Of a DNA stretch of 64,000 nt, positions 54,984-64,000 are shown piece after piece. The translations under genes were made by a program, and so were the position numbers. The first letter of the stretch is position 1. Each line of letters opens with the position of its first letter. The notes beneath the pieces are model-generated. The model made no database searches and had not been told where the DNA came from. It was given only the letters and a program-made list of their open reading frames with translations. The stretch spans positions 62,001-126,000 of the forward strand of contig CAVYOX010000001.1 of the NCBI GenBank assembly GCA_963770245.1, in the 5' to 3' direction. The stretch is from PALSA-270 sp963770245. GTDB lineage: Bacteria; Acidobacteriota; Terriglobia; Terriglobales; Acidobacteriaceae.

Positions 54984-57900
54984 CTACAGCTCAGTGGCTC
55001 GTTGGCTCAGAAAGTAGTGCACGGCGGGCGTAATCACCAAAGACAGTACCATCGAAATCAAAATTCCTCCAATCACCGCAATCGCCAGCGGCTGCAGCAT
55101 CTGCGATCCCGCCCCGAGCGCAAAGGCCAAGGGAAGCATTCCCGCAACCGCCGCCAGCGCCGTCATCACAATCGGACGCAACCTACGGCTGCTGGCCTCG
55201 AGCATCGCCTGTTCCGCCGACAGTCCCAGCCCGCGGAATTTCTGATCCGCATCGAGCAACAGGATTCCATTTTTGGCCACAATCCCAATCACCATAATCA
55301 TTCCCATGAACGACGACACATTGAATGTCGTCCGCGTGATCAGCAAGGCGATGAACACACCGGAAGTCGAGAGCAAGGCCGAAGCCAGAATCGCCACCGG
55401 CGCGGCAAACGATCCAAATTCAAAGAGCAGCACGATGAACACCAGCAGAACCGCGAGAGCCAGTACCAGCACCAGATCATGAAATGATTTTTGCTGTTCC
55501 TGGTAAGTTCCACCGTATTCCACCCGAATGCTCGAAGGCAGAGGAAGCTGACCCACTGCCCTCATGACGTCCGCCATCCCGCTGCCCAGGTTGGTCCCTT
55601 CGAGGCGAGCCGTCACCGCTACATCGCGCTGCAGATTCTCGCGGAGGATTTCGGTTTGCCCCGGCACTTCGGTGACGGTGGCCAGCGCGCCGAGCGTCGC
55701 CGTCTTGCCCGTGCTGCTCGTCAGCAGCGTGTCACGCATGGCCTCGAGCGAAGTCCGGTCAGCAGCCGGAAAACGCACCCGCAGCGTGTAGGCCCGGTCC
55801 CTGGTCACCACTGGGGCGGCTGCCGGTTCGCCCTCCAAGACCGCGGCTGCGTCGGTTGCGACTTCTTCGGGTGTAAAGCCCGCCCGCGCCGCCACCCCTG
55901 GATTCACCTGAAATACGACAGCCGGTCCGCTGATGGTGTTGTCGATGCCGTTCAGAACGTCGACCACGCCCGGAATTTTGTGAATCGCGTCCGCCACTTT
56001 CGGAGCCCATTCGGCCAGTAAAGCGGCATCCGGGGAAAACAGCTTGATTTGGATCGGTTCCGGTACGCTGGTCAGATCTCCGATCATGTCCTGCAACACC
56101 TGGGTGAACTCAACATCGAGTGCCGGCTCTTGTTGTTCGATCTTCTCCCGCGCCTCCGCCATCACGTCGTCAATCGCACGGCTGCGCTTGGTTTTCAGCT
56201 TCACCGAAATATCCCCCGTGTTCGCCTCGGTCACGGCGGCCAGACCCAGCTGCAAACCGGTCCTCCGGGAAGTGCTTTCCACTTCCGGAATGTCGCGCAG
56301 AATTTGCTCCACGTGGCGGATGACGCGATTGGTCTCCTCTAGAGAACTACCCGCCGGCATGATGTAGTCGAGGATGAAGCCACCCTCATCCATCTCGGGC
56401 AACAAGTCGGAGCCCGAAAATCGGTAACATAGGTACGAGGCGACCACCAGAAGCAGGCTGAAAAGCACCAGCCACCGGGGTCGTGCGAGCGCTCGCCGCA
56501 ACCAGAGCTGGTGAAAGTTCACCACGCGACGAAAGAATGGGCCGAGGCTGCGCGTCTCGACTGCAAGAAGATGCGAAACCGACTCCTCATCCGGCTCCAG
56601 CGCTGTTTCCGCCGCCGCTCGCCTTCCGATGAGGTACTGGCTCAGACTCGGCGTCCAGGTCAGGGCCAGACCGAGCGAGGTCAAAAGCGACACCGCCATG
56701 GTGACGGCCAAAGCCCGAAAAAACGTCCCGGTCACTCCCGTGATCGAAATCAGGGGTAGAAACACCACGATTGGTGTAATGGTCGATCCCACGAGCGGGA
56801 TCGTGATCTCCCGCAGCGCGCTATGAATCGCCTGCAGGTGCCCCTGCCCGGCATCGCGATGCAGCACGATGTTCTCGACCACCACGATGGCGTCATCAAT
56901 CACCAGCCCGACCGCCGCGGCCAGCCCGCCGAGGGTCATCAGGTTGAAGCTTTGGTGGAGAAGCTTCAGCACCACAAAGGTCACCAGAATCGTGACCGGA
57001 ATCACCAGGCCGGCCACGATTGACGTTCCCCAATCGTGCAGGAAAACCACCAGGATGATCGAAGCCAGAATCAGCCCGATCAGAATCGCATCCCGCACAC
57101 TCTTGATGGACTCGCCCACGATGATCGACTGATCGTAGAAAGGCTGAAGCTCGGTGCCCGGGGGAAGCGTCTTGCGGATCTCGTCCACTTCTTGGTGGAC
57201 TCCGTCCGCGACTTCGACGGTGTTACTCTCCGGCTGGCGGTTGATATTGAGCAGAACCGCATCCTGACCGTTCGCGGTGACAATGGTGTATACCGGTTTC
57301 ACTCCCGGCGTGACCGTTCCAATGTCCCCGATGCGAACCGGCACTCCCGCCGGCGTCGTCTTTACGACGATGTCAGCAATCTGCCGCGGAGTTTGCACCT
57401 GCCCGCTGATCAACCCCAGCTCCAGCTGGTGATTGCGCTCGAGCAAGCCCGGTGAATCGATCAGGTTGGTGTGGCCGAGCGCATCGAGAACTTCCGGAAC
57501 GGTGACTCCGGCGGTCAGCAGCTTGGCGGGATCAGGAATGACGTGAAACTCCGGTTCCTGTCCGCCTTGCACCACCACCGTGGAGACGCCGCTGACCCGA
57601 TTCAACCGCGGCTTGATTTCATAGGTCGCCATCTCCCACAACTCGGCCTGCGGAACGTTTTTCGAGGTGAGGCTATATCCGATGATGGGAAAACTGGCGA
57701 AGGTCATGCGGTTCGCGACTACGGTCGCAGTCGGCGGCAACTCCGGCTGCACCCGCGAAATCGCCGCATTCACGTACTGCAGGGTCTGAAACATATCGAC
57801 GTTCCAACCGAAGAATAGATCGACCTCCGCCGAGCCGCGGCTGGTAATCGAGCGCACCGACTGCAGCCCCGGAACACTGTTCACGGCTTCTTCAATGGGA

Positions 57901-58106
57901 CGCGTGATGGTTACCATCATCTGGTCAATGGGCATCACGCCGTTGTCGACGGCTACCAGCACGCGCGGAAAGTTGGTTTCCGGAAAAACTGCAACGGGAA
58001 TGGTGAAGGCGAGGTAGCCGCCGAGCAGGGCGACCGTCAGGATCAGAAAGATCACCGGCTTGGAGTGCCGCGCAAACCAGTAGGACTGCTCCATCGGACT
58101 TTCCAA
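54984..58106 (-). CDS. RND efflux pump inner-membrane transporter
   Basis: 1,040 residues, normal for RND permeases. The first helix (PVIFLILTVALLGGYLAF) is followed by a porter domain, then helices with the proton-relay aspartate pair in GLVIDDAIVVVENI, typical of drug-type (HAE) and not metal-type pumps. The C-terminal half repeats this organisation (FMGMIMVIGIVAKNGILLLD). It forms a trimer that exports hydrophobic compounds using the proton gradient. It is the last gene of a tolC-adaptor-RND operon on the minus strand. A 162-base gap separates it from the adaptor gene. Confidence 0.95.
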   Translation of the reverse strand: MESPMEQSYWFARHSKPVIFLILTVALLGGYLAFTIPVAVFPETNFPRVLVAVDNGVMPIDQMMVTITRPIEEAVNSVPGLQSVRSITSRGSAEVDLFFGWNVDMFQTLQYVNAAISRVQPELPPTATVVANRMTFASFPIIGYSLTSKNVPQAELWEMATYEIKPRLNRVSGVSTVVVQGGQEPEFHVIPDPAKLLTAGVTVPEVLDALGHTNLIDSPGLLERNHQLELGLISGQVQTPRQIADIVVKTTPAGVPVRIGDIGTVTPGVKPVYTIVTANGQDAVLLNINRQPESNTVEVADGVHQEVDEIRKTLPPGTELQPFYDQSIIVGESIKSVRDAILIGLILASIILVVFLHDWGTSIVAGLVIPVTILVTFVVLKLLHQSFNLMTLGGLAAAVGLVIDDAIVVVENIVLHRDAGQGHLQAIHSALREITIPLVGSTITPIVVFLPLISITGVTGTFFRALAVTMAVSLLTSLGLALTWTPSLSQYLIGRRAAAETALEPDEESVSHLLAVETRSLGPFFRRVVNFHQLWLRRALARPRWLVLFSLLLVVASYLCYRFSGSDLLPEMDEGGFILDYIMPAGSSLEETNRVIRHVEQILRDIPEVESTSRRTGLQLGLAAVTEANTGDISVKLKTKRSRAIDDVMAEAREKIEQQEPALDVEFTQVLQDMIGDLTSVPEPIQIKLFSPDAALLAEWAPKVADAIHKIPGVVDVLNGIDNTISGPAVVFQVNPGVAARAGFTPEEVATDAAAVLEGEPAAAPVVTRDRAYTLRVRFPAADRTSLEAMRDTLLTSSTGKTATLGALATVTEVPGQTEILRENLQRDVAVTARLEGTNLGSGMADVMRAVGQLPLPSSIRVEYGGTYQEQQKSFHDLVLVLALAVLLVFIVLLFEFGSFAAPVAILASALLSTSGVFIALLITRTTFNVSSFMGMIMVIGIVAKNGILLLDADQKFRGLGLSAEQAMLEASSRRLRPIVMTALAAVAGMLPLAFALGAGSQMLQPLAIAVIGGILISMVLSLVITPAVHYFLSQRATEL

Positions 58107-58268
58107 TCCAAACTCCTTGTGGTCGATGCCACCGCGAGAACTGAGAACGCAAACGGCAAACGGGGAACTAGGAACTGGGAGCGACGAACTGCAAGGTCCG
58201 ATCGATCCGCGCGCTCGGCGTTCTGGCCCTGCGCCACCATCCGCTGAAAATCGGGGCGCCGTCGGTCC

Positions 58269-59585
58269 TCACTGCTTGTCCGGGCTCGCGGGCGCCTTCT
58301 CGGCAGTGATCTTGGTGTTGTCGGGCAGTCCATAGGCTCCCGCCCCCACCACGCGCTCGCCGACCTTGAGGCCTTCGACGATCTGCACCTGCTCGCCCTG
58401 CCGAATTCCCGCCCGCACGGTTGTCTGGTGGGCGCGACCGTCGGCGCCCGCCACCATCACGGTGGTGCTCCCATCCTGCGCGGTCAGCAGGCTGGCCACC
58501 GGGATCACCACGGCATCCGGAACTGTCTGGGCGATCATCGAAAGCTGCCCGCTGGTCCCCGGCTTCAATTGTCCGTTGGGATTTTTGAGCTCGACCCACA
58601 CTTCGACGGTGGTGCTATTGGGATCAAGCGCCGGACTCACCATGGTCACTTGGCCCTGGATCGGCTGATCGTCGCCCGGCACCGTGAGGCTCGCTCCGTC
58701 TCCGATTTTGAGCAAGGCCGCGTCGGGCTGCGGAATATGAGCGCGGGCCACCACCCGGGAAATGTCCATCACGGTAATGAGGGCCGTGCCCGCCGCCGCC
58801 ATTTCACCCGGGTAGAGCGGCCGATCCGTGACCACCCCGTCCATCGGACTGCGAATCTCGGAATATTCCAACTGCGCGGCCGCTCCTAGGTACTTCCCCT
58901 TGGCCGATTCCAGTTGCCCGGCTGCGGCTCGCAGTTCCTGTTGCTTCCCCCTGGCCAGCAGCGCATCGAGATGCTTCTGCGCAATCTCGTGCTGGTTGCG
59001 GGCGTTGGTGAGGTCCACTCCCGCCTGATCGAGATCCTTGCGAGGCATGGCTCCCTGCTGGTAAAGCTCTTGCCGGCTGTTGTAGATCTTTTGCTGCGCC
59101 TCCAAAAGCTGCCGGGCCGCCTGGGCGTCCAAGGTTGCTTTCTGGATCTCTTCCGGAAGTCCGGTCGTCGTCGTGGTTTCGTAAACTGCCTGGGCCTGAT
59201 CGTAGGAGCCTTTCGAATCCTCCTCCGCCGCCGCCAGGTCGCGATTCTCGAGCACCGCCAGCAATTCTCCGCGATGCACCCGGCTCCCGCGCTTCACATA
59301 AAACTTCTTGACCGGCGCGCTCACTTTGGGTGTCAAGGCCGCCTGCTGCAAAGGGTAGAGCACTGCCTCCGCCGTGATGAGCCGTTGAATGGAAGTTCTC
59401 TTCACGGAAACTACTTCGACCGGCACAGCCGCTTCCTTTTCGCCTGACTCGCTCGAGCAACCTGCGAGCAGAAGCGCCAGAGTCCCGGCGACCGCGGCGG
59501 CCGATAGGCGCCGCCGCCCGACCGCTGGCGGCCAAGTGGGCAGCCGGGCTGCCGATCGGCCTCGGACTATAGTTGAGGGATGCAT
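58269..59585 (-). CDS. RND efflux periplasmic adaptor lipoprotein
   Basis: 438 residues with a lipobox LLLAGCSSES, so it is anchored by lipid. The membrane-fusion layout is seen: VSAPVKKFYVKRGSRVHRGE (lipoyl half), a long coiled-coil hairpin (residues about 120-220, YDQAQAVYET... to KQQELRAAAGQLESAKGK), second lipoyl half IRSPMDGVVTDRPLYPG, then beta-barrel domain. It links the inner-membrane pump and the outer-membrane channel. Its start is four bases past the stop of the tolC-type gene. Confidence 0.94.
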   Translation of the reverse strand: MHPSTIVRGRSAARLPTWPPAVGRRRLSAAAVAGTLALLLAGCSSESGEKEAAVPVEVVSVKRTSIQRLITAEAVLYPLQQAALTPKVSAPVKKFYVKRGSRVHRGELLAVLENRDLAAAEEDSKGSYDQAQAVYETTTTTGLPEEIQKATLDAQAARQLLEAQQKIYNSRQELYQQGAMPRKDLDQAGVDLTNARNQHEIAQKHLDALLARGKQQELRAAAGQLESAKGKYLGAAAQLEYSEIRSPMDGVVTDRPLYPGEMAAAGTALITVMDISRVVARAHIPQPDAALLKIGDGASLTVPGDDQPIQGQVTMVSPALDPNSTTVEVWVELKNPNGQLKPGTSGQLSMIAQTVPDAVVIPVASLLTAQDGSTTVMVAGADGRAHQTTVRAGIRQGEQVQIVEGLKVGERVVGAGAYGLPDNTKITAEKAPASPDKQ

Positions 59586-59589
59586 GCGC

Positions 59590-60966
59590 CTAGAGATTCC
59601 CCGTCAAGGTCTCAAGATTAGCCATCGCCACCCGAAACCGAACCTGGCCGTCATCGTAGGCGTTGCGCGCCCCAGTCAACGTGTTTTGGGCGTCCACCAC
59701 TTCGAGCACTGTGCCTTCCCCCCCTTGATAGCGCAGAGTAGTCAAACGCAAACTCTCCGCCGCCAATTCCGCCGACTTGTGCAGCGATTCCAGTTCAAGG
59801 CGCGCGGTTTGGGCTTCGTTGTAGAAGGTCCGCAGGTCTCCGAGCAACTTCCGCTGCGCGAAACTCAATTCCACTTTCGCCTGATCCCGTTGCAAGTCCG
59901 CTTGCTTCAGGCGGCCGCGATTGGCCCCCCAGTCCCAGATGGGCAACTGCAGGGTGGCGGTGGCTGCGTACCCGAGATCGCGCACATCCCGCCCCGAGGC
60001 GGGATCAAACTCGCGGGTGGCGAACCGGTTGGCGTCGATGCCGTAGAAATAATCGACGTTGAGCGAGGGCAAGAAGCCGCTGCGGGCGCCGGCGACTTGC
60101 TGATTCGCTTCCCGCACCGCAGCGAGCGCCGCGCGCAGCTGCGGATTTTTGTCGGCGGCCGCCGCTTGCACCTCGGGAAAGGTCAGTAACGCCTCGGGCC
60201 CTTCGAGATCGTCCACTACGTTAAAGTCTTGCTTGAAGTCCGGGAACAGCAACACTGCCAACTCGACTCGGCTGCGCTCCATCTCAAGCTGCGCCTCCGT
60301 AAGATCGCGTTGCTGCAGCTGCGCCTGCAGCTGCGCCTTGATCACATCCGAGCGGGCGACTTCTCCCCCCTGCTCGAGTTTCTGGCTGATCTCAAGAAAG
60401 CGTTGCGCCTCGCCGTCGGCGCGCTCCGCAGTAGCATACTTGCGCTCGGCCACCGCCAATCCGTAGTAGGCCTCAACTACCGTCAGGACCAAGCCGCGGG
60501 CGGCAATTTCAACCCGCGCATGGGCCACCGCTTCTGCCGCCGCGGTTCGCCGATAGTCGGCTACGTGAGCCAAAGAGAACTCTTGGTGGACGTTCCCCTG
60601 GCTCAGGTACTCATGCACGCCGTTATTGGCGACAAATCGCCCGGCGGCGGTGCCATTGCCCTCGGTGTAGAGGAACTCCGCGTTGTAGTTCACATTGGGC
60701 AGCAGCGCCGCCCGGCTCGCGGCCCGTTCTTGCTTGGTCACCCCAAAGTCGGTCAGCGCTGCCCGATATTCTGGGTCGTTTTTGCGCGCTCGGGCAATCG
60801 CGTCCTGCAGGGTAAGAGTCAGCGGAGCGCCGCTTGCGCTCTGTTGGTTATCAACCCCAATCTCGACTGGCTCCGGTCGAGTTTGCGCCGCCGGCGGGCG
60901 AGCCGTGCCCAGAGCTAGGGCAAGCACCAAGACGCCCTTGCGGTAAGACCGTCGTGAAACCGTCAT
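59590..60966 (-). CDS. TolC-family outer-membrane efflux channel
   Basis: 458 residues from ATG 60966, after GAAGGTG; the earlier in-frame start at 61047 adds no signal sequence. The signal peptide is VLVLALALGTARPPAAQ. The outer-membrane efflux domain is duplicated: LQDAIARARKNDPEYRAAL and FPEVQAAAADKNPQLRAAL, each with a long helix of coiled-coil type. It completes the tripartite pump with the adaptor and RND genes downstream. Confidence 0.94.
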   Translation of the reverse strand: MTVSRRSYRKGVLVLALALGTARPPAAQTRPEPVEIGVDNQQSASGAPLTLTLQDAIARARKNDPEYRAALTDFGVTKQERAASRAALLPNVNYNAEFLYTEGNGTAAGRFVANNGVHEYLSQGNVHQEFSLAHVADYRRTAAAEAVAHARVEIAARGLVLTVVEAYYGLAVAERKYATAERADGEAQRFLEISQKLEQGGEVARSDVIKAQLQAQLQQRDLTEAQLEMERSRVELAVLLFPDFKQDFNVVDDLEGPEALLTFPEVQAAAADKNPQLRAALAAVREANQQVAGARSGFLPSLNVDYFYGIDANRFATREFDPASGRDVRDLGYAATATLQLPIWDWGANRGRLKQADLQRDQAKVELSFAQRKLLGDLRTFYNEAQTARLELESLHKSAELAAESLRLTTLRYQGGEGTVLEVVDAQNTLTGARNAYDDGQVRFRVAMANLETLTGNL

Positions 60967-61153
60967 GGCAGCACCTTCGCCGGCTATGGTGATGGAAGCA
61001 AGATTAAGGGAAGCTGAAGTGAAGTCGGGCAGAACCAGGATTTGCACCGGTGCTGGTGCACCTTCCGCCAGTCGTTTTCTGCCATTGATGCAGTCCGTCC
61101 GAGGAACGGCGACTTAAGGGATCAGAACCGAAAAGTTTCCCCTTGCATTCCAC

Positions 61154-61178
61154 GTCGTGAAATGATTTATTTCATGAC
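61154..61178. promoter_or_regulatory. Inverted repeat touching the start codon of the DUF4143 gene
   Basis: GTCGTGAAAT (61154-61163), five bases GATTT, then ATTTCATGAC (61169-61178) form a 10-bp dyad with one mismatch. It ends exactly before ATG 61179. It covers the usual ribosome-site position, which suggests autorepression or a leaderless message. Confidence 0.6.
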
Positions 61179-62417
61179 ATGGATAAAATTAAGCCACGCT
61201 GGTTTCGACGCAATCTCCAAACGGCGCTCCGGGTCTTGCCCGTCACGGTACTCACGGGTGCGCGGCAGACAGGCAAGACCACCCTAACGCAGGCGATTGA
61301 ACCAGCCCGTCCCTATTTCACCCTCGATGATGTAGGTGTCCTCGATCAGGCCGAACGCAATCCGGACTCACTGCTCGCTACGCGTCCCGTCATTCTCGAT
61401 GAGGTTCAACGAGCGCCGCAGATCTTACTCGCGGTCAAACGTGCCGTGGATACACTCCGGCGGGCCGGCGACTTCATTCTGACTGGCTCTGCCAACCTCC
61501 TGCTCATCAAACACGTGGCGGACTCGTTGGCCGGCCGCGCGATCTATTTAGATCTTCGGCCGTTCTGCCCCACAGAGTGGCGGGAACGTAAGGATGCATT
61601 GCTACCGTTGGAGCGTTTGTTCGCAGCGGATTTTGACTGGCGGGAATGGCCGGATGAGCCAGGCGACTGGCCGACATGGCTGCTGCGCGGAGGATTCCCG
61701 CCCGCACTGCAAATTGCTTCCGAAACGGATCGCGGCCTTTGGTTCGCCGCTTATGTACAAACCTATCTGGAGCGTGATTTACGCCAGTTGAGCGCCGTCT
61801 CCAGCCTGCCTGATTTTCAGCGCGTGATGATGCTGGCCGCGCAACGAACCGGCAAACTCCTCAACCAAGCCGACTTGGCCCGCGATGCAACGCTCAGTCA
61901 CCCGACCACGCACCGGTATTTGAACCTGCTGGAAACTGGCTGTCTGATTACACGCATCCGCACGATGGCGACCAATCCCTCAGCCGCACTCGTCAAGGCT
62001 CCGAAGTTGCTCTGGATAGATTGTGGCCTCGCCGCCTGGCTGGCCGGGATCAAGTCGTCCGCCGAAGCCACGCAACGTCTGGATTCTGGTCTCTGGTTAG
62101 AGCAAACCCTTTTTCAGACACTGGATACGTGGCGTGCCCTCGATTCACAACGGCGCCAGCTGCATTTTTGGCGCGACCGTGCGGGGCACGAAGTAGATTT
62201 CATTTTGGAAGAGGCCGGCCGTTTGGTAGCGTTGGAAATTAAGGCGGGCAGTCAGGTAACCACAGATGACCTGATAGGGATTCGCGCCTTCCGGGATGCC
62301 TTGAAACGCAAAGCGTCACTCGTCCGAGGAGTGGTGTTGCACGGCGGCAAAGCACGTCCGCTTGACGCCGACGATGTTGCGCTGCCTTGGGGATGGATGG
62401 TTCCCAGGTCGCGGTAA
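61179..62417 (+). CDS. AAA-type ATPase with DUF4143 domain
   Basis: 412 residues. The N-terminal ATPase has Walker A LTGARQTGKTTLTQA and Walker B VILDEVQRAP, then FILTGSANLLLI. The C-terminal DUF4143 region contains LWIDCGLAAWLAG and the nuclease-like fold block AGHEVDFILEEAGRLVALEIKAG. Members are widespread, mobile between genomes and of uncertain role; they may be DNA-acting or toxin-antitoxin-like. The operator-like dyad before the ATG is unusual. No obvious partner gene is linked. Confidence 0.92.
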   Translation: MDKIKPRWFRRNLQTALRVLPVTVLTGARQTGKTTLTQAIEPARPYFTLDDVGVLDQAERNPDSLLATRPVILDEVQRAPQILLAVKRAVDTLRRAGDFILTGSANLLLIKHVADSLAGRAIYLDLRPFCPTEWRERKDALLPLERLFAADFDWREWPDEPGDWPTWLLRGGFPPALQIASETDRGLWFAAYVQTYLERDLRQLSAVSSLPDFQRVMMLAAQRTGKLLNQADLARDATLSHPTTHRYLNLLETGCLITRIRTMATNPSAALVKAPKLLWIDCGLAAWLAGIKSSAEATQRLDSGLWLEQTLFQTLDTWRALDSQRRQLHFWRDRAGHEVDFILEEAGRLVALEIKAGSQVTTDDLIGIRAFRDALKRKASLVRGVVLHGGKARPLDADDVALPWGWMVPRSR

Positions 62418-62427
62418 CCCAATTCTG

Positions 62428-62805
62428 ATGAGCGGAGTGAACGAACCCGATTTTTATATGGCTTCAACCGAAAGCTACGGGTTGGAGGAGCCTCGTTGTT
62501 GCTGGAAAATAAAGCGGTTGGCAAGTGCCAAGCGTAAGGACTTTTTGTTGGTCAGAATCGATCCACCCTTGCCGGGACAAGAGTACGGACTGCAGGGGCG
62601 AGACATCGATGTCGTGCTCGTCGCCACAAGGCATCAGGGCGCTTCGCTTTTTCCCATTACTAAATGGCCAGTGTATGTGCATGTGGCCCGGCTCCTAGTC
62701 GATGATCCGGAACGTCTCGGGCAACTGCAGGAGCACGAGTTCAAGTCGGTCGCATGGGCAGAGCTCTATCGAACAGAAGAGGATGCTCGACTGAAGGTGA
62801 TGTAG
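62428..62805 (+). CDS. Hypothetical protein
   Basis: 125 residues from ATG 62428, ten bases after the DUF4143 gene stop. No ribosome site is visible, so translation may be coupled. Segments include CCWKIKRLASAKRKDFLLV, DIDVVLVATRHQGASLF and WPVYVHVARLLVDD. Mixed alpha/beta, no membrane segment, two adjacent cysteines. I do not recognise the family. It may be a partner of the ATPase by position only. Confidence 0.55.
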   Translation: MSGVNEPDFYMASTESYGLEEPRCCWKIKRLASAKRKDFLLVRIDPPLPGQEYGLQGRDIDVVLVATRHQGASLFPITKWPVYVHVARLLVDDPERLGQLQEHEFKSVAWAELYRTEEDARLKVM

Positions 62806-62883
62806 GACGTTGTCGATGGATCCAAAATTCGGGAACCTCTGGAGTTGGTCCGCGTTCCGCGAGTCATATTTCTGAACGAATAG

Positions 62884-63108
62884 GACGGGCCGGCCGTTTC
62901 AGACCTGATAACAGGCCCAGCAGGCGCAACTCGATTAGACGCTGCGGCATCGGTCCTGCAAGGAAAGCGGACCACGACAGCCGCCAAAGCCGTCGGTGCG
63001 ATACCGGTGGGACCTGATCTATACACGCTCGGTGTAAATGGCAACAACGTGAACTGCAAAGTGTCGCCAACGCAAATTGTCTCAGTGAACAGATTCACTC
63101 CAGGTTAA
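62884..63108 (+). other. Start-less open frame, possible gene remnant
   Basis: After a TAG the frame reads SDLITGPAGATRLDAAASVLQ, with LYTLGVNGNNVNCKVSP and NRFTPG before TAA. There is no start codon with a ribosome site. It could be the end of a decayed secreted protein. The rest of 62806-63104 shows nothing else. Confidence 0.35.
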
Positions 63109-64000
63109 GACATTACCGGCAATTCCACCGTCATGCGAGTTCCCTCACCAGCACGGCTATCGACGGCGATGGTTCCTCCGTAGGCGTCGACCAACGCCTT
63201 GGCAATGGCCAGTCCCAGGCCGAATCCGCCGGTGGCGCGGGTGCGCGAGGGGTCTCCGCGATAAAACCGCTCAAAGATGCGGGGCAAATCCACGGCTGGG
63301 ATCCCGGGGCCGTGGTCGGCGAACTGGACGCGGGCACGCCCGCTCTCAACGCGGGCGACGACAACCTCGACCGCTCCGCCCTCCGGACTGTAGCGCACCG
63401 CGTTTTCGAGCAGATTAACCCACACCAATTGCAGATCTTCCGGATCCGCCCGCAACCGTACGCGACCGTTGGTCACGAGATGAACCTTGACGTTGCGGGC
63501 ATCGGCCAGCCGGCGGATGCGGGCAATGGCCTCCTCGCAGGTCGCCCCGAGGTCCACCGGTTCTAGGTCACGTCCGAGCGCGCCGTGTTCCGATTGTTCG
63601 GCCCGGGCCAGCCGCAGCATCCACTGCAAAAGCCCCTCCAGCCGCTCCAGATCTTCGAGCGAGCGCTCGAGACCCAGGCGATATTCCTCGGCCTCGCGCG
63701 GACGTTGCAGCAACGACTGCAGGGTGGATTTCAGCACCGCCACCGGGGTCTTCAGTTCGTGCGCGGCATTCCCCACAAATTCTCGCTGCTCGGCAAAAGA
63801 GCGCTCGAGCCGCTCCAGCATGTGCGCCATGGATTGGGTGAGCGGGCGTAACTCCTCCACTTGCTGGACGTCTTCCGGGACGCGAAACTCCCAGTTGTTG
63901 GCCGACACGCGCGTTGCCTGCGCCGCCAGATGCTCGAGCGGCTGCAATCCGCGGCGGATCCCCCACAGAGCCAAGAGCCCCGTCGCCCCGAGAAGCACGA
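63105..64000 (-). CDS. Sensor histidine kinase (C-terminal part, cut by window edge)
   Basis: About 298 residues are visible and the frame is still open at the window edge; a GTG at 63998 is probably internal. A HAMP-like region (RGLQPLEHLAAQATRVSANNW) is followed by the dimerisation/phospho-acceptor block EFVGNAAHELKTPVAVLKSTL (His in HELKTP), then the ATP-binding domain: N-box VNLLENAVRYSPEGG, DHGPGIPAVDL, and GFGLGLAIAKALVDAYGG. The response regulator should lie beyond the edge. Confidence 0.93.
   Translation of the reverse strand, partial: VLLGATGLLALWGIRRGLQPLEHLAAQATRVSANNWEFRVPEDVQQVEELRPLTQSMAHMLERLERSFAEQREFVGNAAHELKTPVAVLKSTLQSLLQRPREAEEYRLGLERSLEDLERLEGLLQWMLRLARAEQSEHGALGRDLEPVDLGATCEEAIARIRRLADARNVKVHLVTNGRVRLRADPEDLQLVWVNLLENAVRYSPEGGAVEVVVARVESGRARVQFADHGPGIPAVDLPRIFERFYRGDPSRTRATGGFGLGLAIAKALVDAYGGTIAVDSRAGEGTRMTVELPVMS

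Overview
The window looks like a chromosomal piece of a GC-rich member of the Acidobacteriota (Terriglobia-like). This placement is inference from gene content, because no rRNA is present. The content includes a huge secreted NHL-repeat protein ending in HYDIN/choice-of-anchor-D-type domains, an ECF sigma factor overlapping a Ser/Thr kinase with kinesin-light-chain-type TPRs, a BlaI/M56 pair, a GWxTD-domain remnant, MgtC/DUF4010 and DUF2911 proteins, and arginine-to-polyamine genes with a deoxyhypusine-synthase-like enzyme. Most genes are chromosomal housekeeping or cell-envelope genes. I see no phage, transposase, integrase or CRISPR array.

Layout. 1-5.5 kb: two divergent secreted proteins, a tRNA-Ser(CGA), a STAS protein and a DUF4139 protein. 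5.7-12.4 kb: one giant NHL / tandem-repeat / choice-of-anchor gene broken by three single-base insertions, with eight near-identical 465-bp repeats. 12.9-16.5 kb: ECF sigma factor and TPR kinase. 16.6-19.6 kb: tadA, an ArnT-like glycosyltransferase and a lone nuoI. 19.6-26 kb: polyamine genes (membrane spermidine-synthase-like protein, aguA, aguB, deoxyhypusine-synthase-like enzyme, pyruvoyl arginine decarboxylase pdaD). 26-31 kb: a small secreted protein, a POTRA-only protein, a LysR regulator and glnA. 31-34 kb: small genes, a decayed GWxTD gene and an MgtC/DUF4010 membrane protein. 34-38.4 kb: DUF2911 protein, then blaI-blaR and an htrA protease, with the same palindrome in front of blaI and in front of htrA. 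39-47.9 kb: TPR protein, ClC channel, glutathione peroxidase, glnE. 48-50.5 kb: icd and mdh. 50.8-54.2 kb: a zone of decayed genes (a cupin with an inverted internal segment, a second DUF4010 copy, a small frameshifted gene) around intact SYLF and Crp/Fnr genes. 54.1-61 kb: cytochrome c and a tolC-adaptor-RND efflux operon. 61-64 kb: a DUF4143 ATPase with a dyad touching its start codon, a hypothetical protein, and the end of a sensor histidine kinase.

How genes work together. PdaD, AguA and AguB form a complete arginine -> agmatine -> N-carbamoylputrescine -> putrescine route, and the deoxyhypusine-synthase-like enzyme is a plausible next step. GlnA keeps the tyrosine that GlnE adenylylates, and both genes are present. 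BlaI, the M56 protease and HtrA look like one envelope-stress regulon by operator sharing. Icd and Mdh are a TCA-cycle pair. Several true starts are TTG or GTG, so ATG-only gene calling would miss or mis-start genes here.
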